From positions 1-36,633 of the forward strand of contig ONPF01000009.1 of NCBI GenBank assembly GCA_900319635.1: a stretch of 36,633 bases of DNA, read 5' to 3'. The notes under the pieces are model-generated. The model saw nothing but the letters and a program-made list of their open reading frames with translations, was not told the origin of the DNA and did no database searches. The position numbers and the translations under genes were made by a program. How positions within the stretch are numbered: the stretch's first letter is position 1; the number at the start of each line of letters is the position of its first letter. Source of the stretch: an uncultured Eubacteriales bacterium. Its GTDB lineage: Bacteria; Bacillota; Clostridia; Oscillospirales; Oscillospiraceae. Shown in pieces: positions 7,610 to 15,048 of this stretch.

Positions 7610-9001
7610 TCATGTTGATTTCAGCGGGTTCCAGCTCCCCCGCAGGTAGTAGACCAGAAACAGGGCGAAGAGCAGCAGGTTGTGGCCGATCATGCAGGCC
7701 CAGGCGGAGACCAGCCCCATCCCCAGCTGCGTGGTGCAGATCCAGGTGCCGAGAATGCGCACGCCCCACATGCCGGCGATGTTGATGACAAAGGGCACCC
7801 GGGTCTTGCCCGCGCCCTGCAGCATCCCCTCCACCGCGATGGACACGCCGTAGAAGGGCTCCGAGCAGGCCACCATCCGCAGCACCGTGCTGCCCAGGGC
7901 GATGACCTCCGGATCCTTGGAGAAGATCCCCGCCATGGCCGGGGCAAAGGCGAAGAGCAGGGCGCCGGAGAGGAGCATCAGCCCCACCTCGAGCAGCACG
8001 ATCAGCCGCGCCAGATCCCGGCGGCGCTTCTCGTCCCCCGCGCCCAGACTGTTGCCGGTGAGGGTGGCGGCGGCCGCCTGCATGCCGTAGCCGGGGATAT
8101 AGAAGGCGGACTCCACGGTGTTGGCCACGGTGTGGGCGGCGGTGGAGATCTCCCCCAGGGCGTTGATCATGGCGGCGAAGGCCACATAGCCCAGGCTGGT
8201 TCCGAAGCGCTGCAGCATGTTGGGGAAGGCTACCCGCAGGCAGGGGCGCAGCACCGCCCCGTCCGGCCGGAGGGACTGTCCCCGGGGAGAGATGAGCGGG
8301 TGCCGGTAGAGGGCAACGGTGATGGCGATGCCGCCGATGGCAAAGGCCACGGCGCTGGCCGCGGCGGCGCCCACCACGCCCCAGCCCGCGCCCCACATGG
8401 GAAAGCGCAGGCCCAGCACGCTCAGCTCCCGGCTGGGATAGATCAGCAGGAAATTCAGCACCACGTTGATGAGATTCACCGCCAGCCCCACCCGCATGGG
8501 GGTGCGGCTGTCCCCCGCGGCGCGGAGGACGGTGCCGAAGATCACCGAGGCCGTCCGCGGCAGCATGGGCAGGTAGAGGATGAAGAAATAGCGGGAAGCC
8601 AGGGCCTGCAGGCCTTCGTCCACCTGCATCCAGACCGGCACCTGTCGGCTGAGCGACAGGGTCAGGGCGGTGAAGAAGAGCCCCGTCACCAAAACCGCCA
8701 GCACGGACTGGGCGGCGGCCTTCCGGGCGCGCTCCCCCTCCCCGGCGCCCAGCGCCTGGGAGATGTAGGCCAGAAAGCCCACGCCGAAGGCGGAGACGCT
8801 GCTGCCCACCAGCCATCCCACGGTGGTGGTGGAGCCCACGGCGGCGGTAGCCTGAGTGCCCAGAGAGCCCACCATGGCCGTGTCGATATACTGCACCGCC
8901 GTCTGCAGCAGCTGCTCCAGCATGGTGGGCCAGGCCAGCGCCAGCACCGTGGGCAGCAGCGACCAGGCGAAGATTCGGTTGTCAGAGAGCCGCTTGGTCA
9001 T
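7610..9001 (-). CDS. MATE family multidrug/metabolite exporter
   Basis: A cation-coupled exporter of the MATE (MatE/NorM-DinF) family in the cytoplasmic membrane. The 463-residue product has about 12 hydrophobic segments in two similar halves. The N-terminal half carries WPTMLEQLLQTAVQYIDTAMVG, with the usual acidic residue in the first helix, and GWLVGSSVSAFGVGFLAYIS. The second half has FPNMLQRFGTSLGYVAFAAM. The ATG at 9001 is chosen because AAAGGA lies seven bases upstream; the in-frame upstream extension has no ribosome site and is not membrane-like. It is a single gene, divergent from the DivIVA-like gene. The substrate cannot be inferred. Confidence 0.92.
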   Translation of the reverse strand: MTKRLSDNRIFAWSLLPTVLALAWPTMLEQLLQTAVQYIDTAMVGSLGTQATAAVGSTTTVGWLVGSSVSAFGVGFLAYISQALGAGEGERARKAAAQSVLAVLVTGLFFTALTLSLSRQVPVWMQVDEGLQALASRYFFILYLPMLPRTASVIFGTVLRAAGDSRTPMRVGLAVNLINVVLNFLLIYPSRELSVLGLRFPMWGAGWGVVGAAAASAVAFAIGGIAITVALYRHPLISPRGQSLRPDGAVLRPCLRVAFPNMLQRFGTSLGYVAFAAMINALGEISTAAHTVANTVESAFYIPGYGMQAAAATLTGNSLGAGDEKRRRDLARLIVLLEVGLMLLSGALLFAFAPAMAGIFSKDPEVIALGSTVLRMVACSEPFYGVSIAVEGMLQGAGKTRVPFVINIAGMWGVRILGTWICTTQLGMGLVSAWACMIGHNLLLFALFLVYYLRGSWNPLKST

Positions 9002-9083
9002 GGCGCGCGTCCTTTCGCCGTTTTTCCTGTATAAACTACCACAGGACCGCCGGTTTCGCAAGGGAAAAAGTTCCGCCGGGCGA

Positions 9084-9112
9084 TTGATTCAGCCGGGGAA
9101 CTCTGGTATAAT
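9084..9112 (+). promoter_or_regulatory. Promoter of the DivIVA-like gene
   Basis: TTGATT (9084-9089) and TATAAT (9107-9112) are 17 bp apart. The expected transcript start at about 9118-9120 lies downstream of the in-frame ATG at 9116. This supports the ATG at 9143 as the true start. Confidence 0.8.
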
Positions 9113-9142
9113 GGCATGAAAACATTGGGGAGGAGCAGAGCC

Positions 9143-9754
9143 ATGGCCCTGGATGCGGAGTACTTTGATTCGATCTATATCGACGTGGTGAAGAAAAAAT
9201 ACTATAACGCGGGCAAGGTGCAGGCGGTGTTTGAGGATATCCGCCGGCAGGCCGAGGCGCTGAACGCGGAGAACGAGAGCCTGCGCCGGCAGCTCGCTTC
9301 CGTGAACGACCGCCGGGTGGAGCTGGGGGACGCCCTGCTCTCCGCCCAGGCTGTGTACCAGGACGTGGTGGAGCGCGCCAAGGCCAGAGCCGCCGAGATC
9401 ACCGACGCCGCCCAGCGGCAGGCCGCCGCCACCCTGGAGGACGCCCAGCGGAAAAGCGAGGCCATGCTCGCCGAGAGCCGCCGCCGGGAGGACGGAGCGG
9501 TGCGCCGGGTGGAGACCGCCTTCAACCGGATGAAGGAGCTGCACATGGCCAGCATCGACGCCCTGAACGCCCAGTGGCAGGACTTTCTCTGCGGTCTGGA
9601 CCCGGAGGCGGAAGAGCCGGCCCCCCAGGCGCAGGAGCCGGAGGCGACGGCGGCGGCCTGGACTGAGCCTGACCCGGAGGAGGCGCTCCAGGCGGAGCTG
9701 GAGGAGAAGGTGGGCGCCATCGCCGACCAGGTCTTCTCCCTGGAAGAAGAATAG
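9143..9754 (+). CDS. DivIVA-like coiled-coil protein
   Basis: A 203-residue, almost wholly alpha-helical protein. Residues about 1-60 resemble the start of DivIVA-family proteins (VQAVFEDIRRQAEALNAENESLRRQL). The middle ALLSAQAVYQDVVERAKARA parallels ALLSAQKLAVQIEKEAKDRA in the divIVA gene at 27.2 kb. A charged coiled coil follows to about residue 150, then an acidic Pro/Glu/Ala-rich tail. The ATG at 9143 has GGGGAGGAG upstream, and the promoter excludes the earlier ATG. It is a single gene with its own promoter and terminator. It may be a second DivIVA paralogue acting at the pole, the septum or in wall growth. The family link comes from pattern similarity only. Confidence 0.7.
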   Translation: MALDAEYFDSIYIDVVKKKYYNAGKVQAVFEDIRRQAEALNAENESLRRQLASVNDRRVELGDALLSAQAVYQDVVERAKARAAEITDAAQRQAAATLEDAQRKSEAMLAESRRREDGAVRRVETAFNRMKELHMASIDALNAQWQDFLCGLDPEAEEPAPQAQEPEATAAAWTEPDPEEALQAELEEKVGAIADQVFSLEEE

Positions 9755-9760
9755 AGACGC

Positions 9761-9791
9761 AAAAAAGCAGCCCTTCGGGGCTGCTTTCTTT
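9761..9791. terminator. Bidirectional terminator between the DivIVA-like and kinase genes
   Basis: AAAAAAGCAGCCC-TTCG-GGGCTGCTTTCTTT. The stem serves the plus-strand gene with a T-rich tail and the minus-strand kinase with a T6 tail. Confidence 0.9.
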
Positions 9792-9801
9792 GTGCCGGGA
9801 C

Positions 9802-10635
9802 TCACTTTCCCAGCAGCTTCAGATAGGCGGGGAGCTCCGCCTCGAACTTCACGCCGTACCAGTGGTCGGGATCGCCCTGGGTGGCCTCGATGCACTTCAC
9901 CGTGTAGTCCGCGGCGATAACGGCGGCCTCATAGGCGTCCCGCTCATTGAGCAGCGCCCCCACGAAGGCGGCGGCGTACACGTCGCCGGTGCCGTGGCTG
10001 CCCTTGGCGATCTTCCGGTGCTCGTAGTAGCGGCGACGGCCGTTTTCCTGCACCATCACGCCGGTGCAGCCCTCCCGGAAGCCCACGCCGGTGAGCACGA
10101 CGGTCCTGGCGCCCGCGGCGCTGAGCCGATCCAGCAGCTCCACGATATAGGCCTCGTCGTACTGCTCCCGATACTCCATGCCGGTGAGAAAGCAGGCCTC
10201 GGTGATGTTGGGCAGGATAATGTCCGCCGAGAAGGCCAGGGTCTTCATAGCCGCCACATAGGCCATATCGAAAGCCGGGTAGAGCCTGCCGTTATCCGCC
10301 ATGGCCGGGTCCACGATGGCAAGGGAGCCGGGGGCGGAGAGGCGGCGGATGATGTCCCGCACATAGGTGATCTGCTGGGTGCTGCCCAGGTATCCGGTGT
10401 AGATGGCGTCGAACTTGATCCGCTCCTTCTCCCAGTGATCCGTGATGGCGGGGATGTCCTCCGTCAGATCCCGGACGGTGTAGCCGGTGAAGCCCGCGGT
10501 GTGGGTGGAGAGCACAGCCGAGGGGAGGATGCAGGTCTCCTGCCCGGCGGCGGAGAGGATGGGCAGCGCCACCGTCAGCGAGCACTGGCCGACACAGGAA
10601 ATGTCCTGAATCGTGAGAATTTTATGATAAGACAT
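9802..10635 (-). CDS. pdxK: Pyridoxal/pyridoxamine kinase
   Basis: Phosphorylates vitamin B6 vitamers with ATP in the PLP salvage pathway (cytoplasm). The 277-residue product is a ribokinase-fold enzyme of the PdxK/PdxY group. It has the N-terminal ILTIQDISCVGQCSLTVALPI, the vitamer-pocket region STHTAGFTGYT, IVDPAMADNGRLY in the middle, and the anion-hole and catalytic motif KGSHGTGDVYAAAF near residue 217. AGGAGG is nine bases before the ATG at 10635; the longer in-frame start at 10689 lacks a ribosome site. It diverges from a MocR-type regulator, the usual arrangement when such regulators control B6 salvage. The exact PdxK versus PdxY label is uncertain. Confidence 0.93.
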   Translation of the reverse strand: MSYHKILTIQDISCVGQCSLTVALPILSAAGQETCILPSAVLSTHTAGFTGYTVRDLTEDIPAITDHWEKERIKFDAIYTGYLGSTQQITYVRDIIRRLSAPGSLAIVDPAMADNGRLYPAFDMAYVAAMKTLAFSADIILPNITEACFLTGMEYREQYDEAYIVELLDRLSAAGARTVVLTGVGFREGCTGVMVQENGRRRYYEHRKIAKGSHGTGDVYAAAFVGALLNERDAYEAAVIAADYTVKCIEATQGDPDHWYGVKFEAELPAYLKLLGK

Positions 10636-10730
10636 CAAAAACGCCTCCTTGACTTTTTCTGTAAGGCTATTATAATCGAATCTGACCATATTTGTATTGC
10701 CAGATCGTGCTTTTTTTATAATACCAGATC
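10636..10730. promoter_or_regulatory. Divergent pdxK / MocR control region
   Basis: A plus-strand promoter TTGACT (10649-10654), 16 bp, TATAAT (10671-10676) points at the regulator. The palindrome ATTATAAT (10669-10676) also provides a minus-strand -10 box for pdxK, with no good -35 partner, which would fit activator dependence. CCAGATCGTG (10700-10709) and CCAGATCATG (10724-10733) are direct repeats 24 bp apart. GAATCTGA (10678-10685) and TCAGATTC (10739-10746) are inverted. These CAGAT motifs are candidate operators for the MocR protein. A second TATAAT at 10717-10722 lies only nine bases before the regulator's ATG, and no Shine-Dalgarno site precedes that ATG. Confidence 0.65.
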
Positions 10731-11807
10731 ATGAAATATCAGATTCAAAAACACAGCGGTCTCAGCGCCTATCTCCAGCTCTACCGGCAGCTCCGGGAGG
10801 ACATCGTCTCCGGGCTTCTGCCCCTGGGGGCCAAGCTCCCCTCCAAACGCAGCTTTGCCGAGGGGCTGGGCGTCAGCGTGATCACCGTGGAGCACGCGCT
10901 GGAGCTCCTCTGCGACGAGGGCTATGTGGAAGCGCGCCCCCGCAGCGGCTTTTTCGTCTGCTTCGGCGGGGCCCGGGGCGCCGCCTCCCTCCCCCGGGCG
11001 CGCCTGGAGGAGATGAGCGTGCAGGAGGGGGCGCCGGAGGACTTTCCCTTCTCCCTCTGGGCGAGAACCATGCGCGCGGTCCTCTCGGACTATGACCGGC
11101 GCATCCTGAACCGCTGCCCCAGCGGGGGCTGTCTGGAGCTGCGGCAGGCGCTGAGCGCCTATCTGGGGCGCAGCCGGGGTCTCTCGGTCATGCCGGAGCA
11201 GATCGTCATCGGCGCCGGGGCGGAGTATCTCTACAGCCTCATCGTGCAGCTCATCGGCCGGGCGCGCCCCTTCGCCCTGGAGGATCCCTGCTATGAGCAG
11301 ATCCGCCGGGTCTATGAGGCCAACGGCGCGAGGTGCCTGGCGCTGCCCATGGGGGAGGACGGCATTGAGAGCGGGGCGCTGGCCGGGTGCGACGCCGGGC
11401 TCCTGCACGTGACGCCCTACCACAGCTATCCCAGCGGCGTCACCGCCTCCGCCAGAAAGCGCCACGAGTACCTGGCCTGGGCCCGCGCCCACGGCAGCGT
11501 CATCGTGGAGGACGACTACGACGCGGAGTTTGCCTCCCCCACCCGGCAGATCCAGACCGTCTTTTCCCTGGATCCCGACCGGGTCATCTATCTGAACACC
11601 TTCTCCAAGCTCCTGGCGCCCTCGGTGCGCACCGGCTTTCTGGTACTGCCGGAGGGGCTGCTGGAGGCCTACCGGGCGAAGCTGGACTTCTACTCCTGCA
11701 CCGTACCGGTTTTCGACCAGCTGGTGCTGGCGGAGTTCATCAACGCCGGGCACATGGAGCGCTATCTCAACCGCAGGCGGAGAGCCCAGCGGAGAACGGA
11801 GGAATAA
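10731..11807 (+). CDS. MocR/PdxR-type GntR regulator, C-terminally short
   Basis: A transcription factor with a GntR winged-helix domain (residues about 8-75, LPSKRSFAEGLGVSVITVEHAL) fused to an aminotransferase-like domain. NTFSKLLAPSVRTGF places the PLP-binding lysine at Lys293, and VEDDYDAEF is typical of the family. Family members are usually about 460-480 residues. This one stops at 358, just after HMERYLNRRRRAQ, and so lacks the C-terminal small domain. The next gene begins two bases after the stop, so the missing part is absent rather than shifted to another frame. It diverges from pdxK, suggesting PdxR-like control of B6 salvage. No ribosome site precedes the ATG. Confidence 0.85.
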   Translation: MKYQIQKHSGLSAYLQLYRQLREDIVSGLLPLGAKLPSKRSFAEGLGVSVITVEHALELLCDEGYVEARPRSGFFVCFGGARGAASLPRARLEEMSVQEGAPEDFPFSLWARTMRAVLSDYDRRILNRCPSGGCLELRQALSAYLGRSRGLSVMPEQIVIGAGAEYLYSLIVQLIGRARPFALEDPCYEQIRRVYEANGARCLALPMGEDGIESGALAGCDAGLLHVTPYHSYPSGVTASARKRHEYLAWARAHGSVIVEDDYDAEFASPTRQIQTVFSLDPDRVIYLNTFSKLLAPSVRTGFLVLPEGLLEAYRAKLDFYSCTVPVFDQLVLAEFINAGHMERYLNRRRRAQRRTEE

Positions 11808-11809
11808 AA

Positions 11810-12835
11810 ATGCTGTATTTTCTGAGCGACTACACCGAGGGGGCGCACCCGAAGATCCTGGAGCGTCTTGCCGAGACCAACCTCATCTCCCAGCCCGGCT
11901 ATGGGGAGGACTGCTTCTGCGCCGCCGCCCGGGAGAAGATCCGCACCGCCTGCGAAAAGCCTGAGGCAGACGTGTATTTCCTGGTGGGGGGCACCCAGGC
12001 AAACGCCGTCACCATCGCCTCGCTCCTGAACCGCTGGGAGGGCGTGATCGCCGCCCAGACCGGGCACATCGGCGTCCACGAGGCCGGCGCCATCGAGTTC
12101 ACCGGCCACAAGGTGCTGGCCCTGTCGGGGGAAAACGGCAAGCTCTCCGCCGAGACGGTGCGGGACTATTGCCGCGCTTTCTACGCCGACGAGACCCACG
12201 ACCACATGCCCTTCCCCGGCATGGTGTACATTTCCCAGCCCACGGAATTGGGCACCTTGTACAGCAAGGCGGAGCTGGATGCGCTGCACGCGGTCTGCGG
12301 AGAGTTCGGGATGCGGCTCTTTGTGGACGGGGCTCGGCTGGGCTACGGCCTCATGAGCCCGGACTGCGACATGACGCTGCCGGAGCTTGCGGAGCGCTGC
12401 GACGTGTTCTACATCGGCGGCACCAAGGTGGGCGCCCTCTGCGGCGAGGCGCTGGTCTTTCCCAAGGGGGACATGCCGGCGCACTTTGCCACCATGGTCA
12501 AGCAGCAGGGCGCCATGCTGGCCAAGGGGCGGCTGCTGGGCGTGCAGTTTGACGCGCTCTTCACCGACGGGCTGTACTTCGAGATCGGCCGCCACACCAT
12601 AAGCCTCGCCATGAAGCTGAAGGCGGCCTTCCGGGAGAAGGGCTATCCCCTCTTTGCCGACTCCCCCACCAACCAGCAGTTCCCCATTCTGACGGCCGAG
12701 CAGCTCACCCGCCTGCGGCAGCACGCCGCCTTTGAGACCTGGGCGCCCCTTTCCGACGGGCGCACCGCCGTGCGCTTCGTCACCAGCTGGGCCACCCGGG
12801 AAGAGGACGTGGACGCGCTGATCGCGCTGCTGTAA
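11810..12835 (+). CDS. ltaE: Low-specificity threonine aldolase family enzyme
   Basis: A PLP enzyme expected to cleave L-threonine or L-allo-threonine to glycine and acetaldehyde. The 341-residue product has the beta-eliminating-lyase/threonine-aldolase layout: GGTQAN (60-65) for the cofactor phosphate, FVDGARLGYG with Asp173, and FYIGGTKVGAL with the Schiff-base Lys206. Length matches the family. The ATG at 11810 has CGGAGGA before it, located inside the end of the MocR gene, with a 2-bp gap. This suggests translational coupling and shared transcription with the regulator and pepD. Specificity for threonine versus related beta-hydroxy amino acids is not decided by sequence. Confidence 0.92.
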   Translation: MLYFLSDYTEGAHPKILERLAETNLISQPGYGEDCFCAAAREKIRTACEKPEADVYFLVGGTQANAVTIASLLNRWEGVIAAQTGHIGVHEAGAIEFTGHKVLALSGENGKLSAETVRDYCRAFYADETHDHMPFPGMVYISQPTELGTLYSKAELDALHAVCGEFGMRLFVDGARLGYGLMSPDCDMTLPELAERCDVFYIGGTKVGALCGEALVFPKGDMPAHFATMVKQQGAMLAKGRLLGVQFDALFTDGLYFEIGRHTISLAMKLKAAFREKGYPLFADSPTNQQFPILTAEQLTRLRQHAAFETWAPLSDGRTAVRFVTSWATREEDVDALIALL

Positions 12836-12847
12836 AGGAGAAGGGAC

Positions 12848-14287
12848 ATGCGTGTATTATCCGGACTGGAGCCCAAGGGCGTCCTGCGCTTTTTTGAGGA
12901 AATCGCCGCCATCCCCCACGGCTCCCACAACACCCGGGCCATCAGCGACTATCTGGCAGACTTCGCCCGGGCGCGGGGGCTCCGCTTTCGGCAGGACGCG
13001 GCGGACAACGTGATCATCTGGAAGGACGCCTCCCCCGGCTACGAGGACGCGCCCGCGGTGATGCTCCAGGGGCATATGGACATGGTCTGCGAGAAGGCCC
13101 CGGGCTGCGAAAAGGACATGGCCCGGGAGGGGCTGGAGCTCTTTGTGGAGGGGGACGAGATCGGCGCCCGGGGCACCACCCTGGGCGCGGACGACGGCAT
13201 CGCTGTAGCCATGGCCCTGGCGGTGCTGGACGATGACGCCATCGCCCACGGGCCCCTGGAGTGTCTCTTCACCGCCGACGAGGAGGTGGGCATGCTGGGC
13301 GCCCAGGCCCTGGACTGCGGGGACCTGAAGGCCCGGTACCTGCTGAACATCGACTCGGCGGAAGAGGGCGTGCTGACCGTGAGCTGCGCCGGCTCCGCCC
13401 GGATGCTCTGCACCCTGCCCGTCACCCGCGCCCCCTATGCGGGCACGACCCTGCGCCTGGCCGTGCGCGGCCTCTTCGGCGGCCACTCCGGGGAGGAGAT
13501 CCACCGGGGCCGCGGCAACGCCAACCTCCTGCTGGGGCGGGCGCTGCAGGCCGTGGCCGACAGGACGGAGCTGCGGCTCATCCGGGCGGAGGGCGGCAGC
13601 AAGGATAACGCCATCCCCCGGGAGGCGGAGGCGCTGCTGCGCGTAAAGGATCCGGAGGCCGCCCAGTCCGCCGTTTCCGCGCTGGACGCGGCGCTGCGCC
13701 GGGAACTGCAGCTCACGGATCCGGGGGTCTCCCTTTCCCTGTCCCCCGCGGAGAGCGGGGAGCTTCCCATGACGGAGGAGAGCAGCCGGCGGAGCCTCTG
13801 CTTCCTGTTCTGCGTGCCCAACGGGGTACAGAGCATGAGCCCTTCGGTGCCCGGTCTGGTGCAGAGCTCTCTGAATCTGGGGCAGCTGCGCACCGAGGCG
13901 GACTGCCTCCGGGCGCGGATCATGGTTCGCTCCGGGGTCAACTCCCTGCGGGACGAGACCGCCCGGCGGGTAGCCCTGCTGGCCGAGACCCTGGGTGGCC
14001 GGGCGGAGATCTCCACCGCCTACTCCGCCTGGGAGTACCGGCCGGATTCCCCCCTGCGGGAGACGATGGTTCAGGTCTTCCGGGAGCTGTACGGAAAAGA
14101 GCCCCGGGTCACAGGGCTCCACGCGGGGCTGGAATGCGGCGTCCTCACCGGCAAGATGCCCTGGCTGGACTGCATCTCCTTCGCCCCGGATCTCCTCAAC
14201 ATCCACACCCCCTGCGAGCGGCTGCGCATCGCCTCCACCCAGCGGGTCTGGGCGCTGCTGCTGGAGACCCTCCGCCGCCTGGGGTGA
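12848..14287 (+). CDS. pepD: Aminoacyl-histidine dipeptidase (M20C)
   Basis: A zinc dipeptidase of peptidase family M20 (beta-Ala-His dipeptidase, PepD), cytoplasmic, cleaving unspecific Xaa-His and other dipeptides. The 479-residue length fits. Zinc ligands and the catalytic acids are visible: GHMDMV (His76, Asp78), GADDG (Asp115), DEEVG (Glu145, Glu146), NIDSAE (Asp169) and the C-terminal LLNIHTPCER histidine. The inserted lid domain contains FGGHSGEEIHRGRGNAN. AGGAG precedes the ATG and the gap to threonine aldolase is 12 bp, so it is the third gene of the mocR-ltaE-pepD run. No terminator is seen; REP-like hairpins follow the stop. Confidence 0.95.
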   Translation: MRVLSGLEPKGVLRFFEEIAAIPHGSHNTRAISDYLADFARARGLRFRQDAADNVIIWKDASPGYEDAPAVMLQGHMDMVCEKAPGCEKDMAREGLELFVEGDEIGARGTTLGADDGIAVAMALAVLDDDAIAHGPLECLFTADEEVGMLGAQALDCGDLKARYLLNIDSAEEGVLTVSCAGSARMLCTLPVTRAPYAGTTLRLAVRGLFGGHSGEEIHRGRGNANLLLGRALQAVADRTELRLIRAEGGSKDNAIPREAEALLRVKDPEAAQSAVSALDAALRRELQLTDPGVSLSLSPAESGELPMTEESSRRSLCFLFCVPNGVQSMSPSVPGLVQSSLNLGQLRTEADCLRARIMVRSGVNSLRDETARRVALLAETLGGRAEISTAYSAWEYRPDSPLRETMVQVFRELYGKEPRVTGLHAGLECGVLTGKMPWLDCISFAPDLLNIHTPCERLRIASTQRVWALLLETLRRLG

Positions 14288-14318
14288 GGATCGCGCTCGC
14301 AGCGTGCGGCGGGAAACA

Positions 14319-14389
14319 CGGGCCGTTCGTGAACGGCCCCTACGAAAGAAGGGGTTTTCTGCCGTAGGGGCGATTCAGGAATCGCCCGC
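14319..14389. repeat. REP-like inverted pair upstream of the RAYT gene
   Basis: Two short palindromes of the GTAGGGGC...GCCCG family: CGGGCCGTTCGTGAACGGCC followed by CCTAC (14319-14343, minus) and GTAGGGGCGATTCAGGAATC followed by GCCCGC (14364-14389, plus). They face each other across 20 bp, a BIME-like arrangement. Stem sequences differ but keep pairing. Confidence 0.8.
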
Positions 14390-14437
14390 TGATTCCCTCC
14401 TCGCGCTCATCGTTTTTTCCGATCGGAGGTCTCTGCC

Positions 14438-14947
14438 ATGGATTTCCCGAAACGAAAGCAACTCCGCCTGACAGAATACGATTACAGTTCCCCCGGCGCC
14501 TATTTCGTCACGATCTGCACCCAGGACAGGCGCTGCATCCTGTCCCATATCACTGTAGGGGCCGACGCCCTCGGCGGCCCGCTCCTGACCCTTTCGGAAA
14601 CGGGAAAAATCGTGGAGAAATATATCTTATCATCGGATCGCATCGACGGGCTGCGCGTTGAAAAATACGTTATCATGCCAAACCACATTCATCTGCTTCT
14701 CCGGATCGACGGAATGTTTGCCGGGGCGGACGGCGGGCCGCCGAGGGCGTCGGCCCCTACATATGCGACGATCCCCAGCGCGATCGGCGCATTGAAACGC
14801 CTTGTGCACCGGGAGGCGGGGCAGACCGTTTTCCAGCGTTCTTATCACGAGCACGTGATCCGGGGCGAGGCGGACTATCGGGAGATCTGGGAATATATCG
14901 ACACGAACCCCGCCAAATGGGCGGAGGATCGGTATTATACGGCGTAA
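14438..14947 (+). CDS. REP-associated tyrosine transposase (RAYT, IS200-like)
   Basis: A Y1-type HUH single-strand nuclease that, in known systems, acts on REP hairpins. The 169-residue product has the RAYT core: SSPGAYFVTICTQDRRC, the metal-binding HUH motif MPNHIHLLL (His83, His85) and the catalytic tyrosine region FQRSYHEHVIRGEADY (Tyr136), ending WEYIDTNPAKW. GGAGG precedes the ATG. Two surface-loop segments, residues about 40-48 and 99-108, are encoded by a perfect 29-bp inverted repeat of the same REP-like family found upstream. A terminator follows. The gene is intact and not flanked by classical insertion-sequence ends, as is usual for domesticated RAYTs. Confidence 0.9.
   Translation: MDFPKRKQLRLTEYDYSSPGAYFVTICTQDRRCILSHITVGADALGGPLLTLSETGKIVEKYILSSDRIDGLRVEKYVIMPNHIHLLLRIDGMFAGADGGPPRASAPTYATIPSAIGALKRLVHREAGQTVFQRSYHEHVIRGEADYREIWEYIDTNPAKWAEDRYYTA
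14554..14582 (+). repeat. REP-like unit inside the RAYT gene, left arm
   Basis: TGTAGGGGCCGACGCC, CTC, GGCGGCCCGC. This 29-bp stretch is the exact reverse complement of 14733-14761, within the coding sequence. It also has internal pairing (GGCC/GGCC and GCC/GGC around CTC) and the family ends GTAGGGGC and GCCCGC. It is read in frame as VGADALGGP. Confidence 0.85.
14733..14761 (-). repeat. REP-like unit inside the RAYT gene, right arm
   Basis: Perfect reverse complement of 14554-14582, placed 150 bp downstream of it and read in frame as GGPPRASAPTY. The two arms enclose the codons of the HUH motif. Confidence 0.85.
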
Positions 14948-14976
14948 AAACACCCGGGTAAATCCCGGGTGTTTTT
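14946..14976. terminator. Bidirectional terminator between RAYT and trmO
   Basis: AAAAACACCCGGG-TAAAT-CCCGGGTGTTTTT. A perfect 13-bp stem with A5 and T5 ends can stop both the RAYT transcript and the minus-strand trmO operon. Confidence 0.9.
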
Positions 14977-15048
14977 CGTCCTTTTTTCGGTTTTCCTGGC
15001 TCTTGAGCGCGCAAGGCAATGACAAGTTGACAGATTTCTCCTGCAGAG

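Noticed and set aside
9116-9142. Upstream ATG of the DivIVA-like gene
   Set aside because: It lies between the -10 box and the expected transcript start and has no ribosome site. The ATG at 9143 does have one.
14438-14947. RAYT gene as a full IS200/IS605 insertion sequence
   Set aside because: No tnpB, no IS-type subterminal hairpins bounding a unit, and the REP-like context points to a RAYT.
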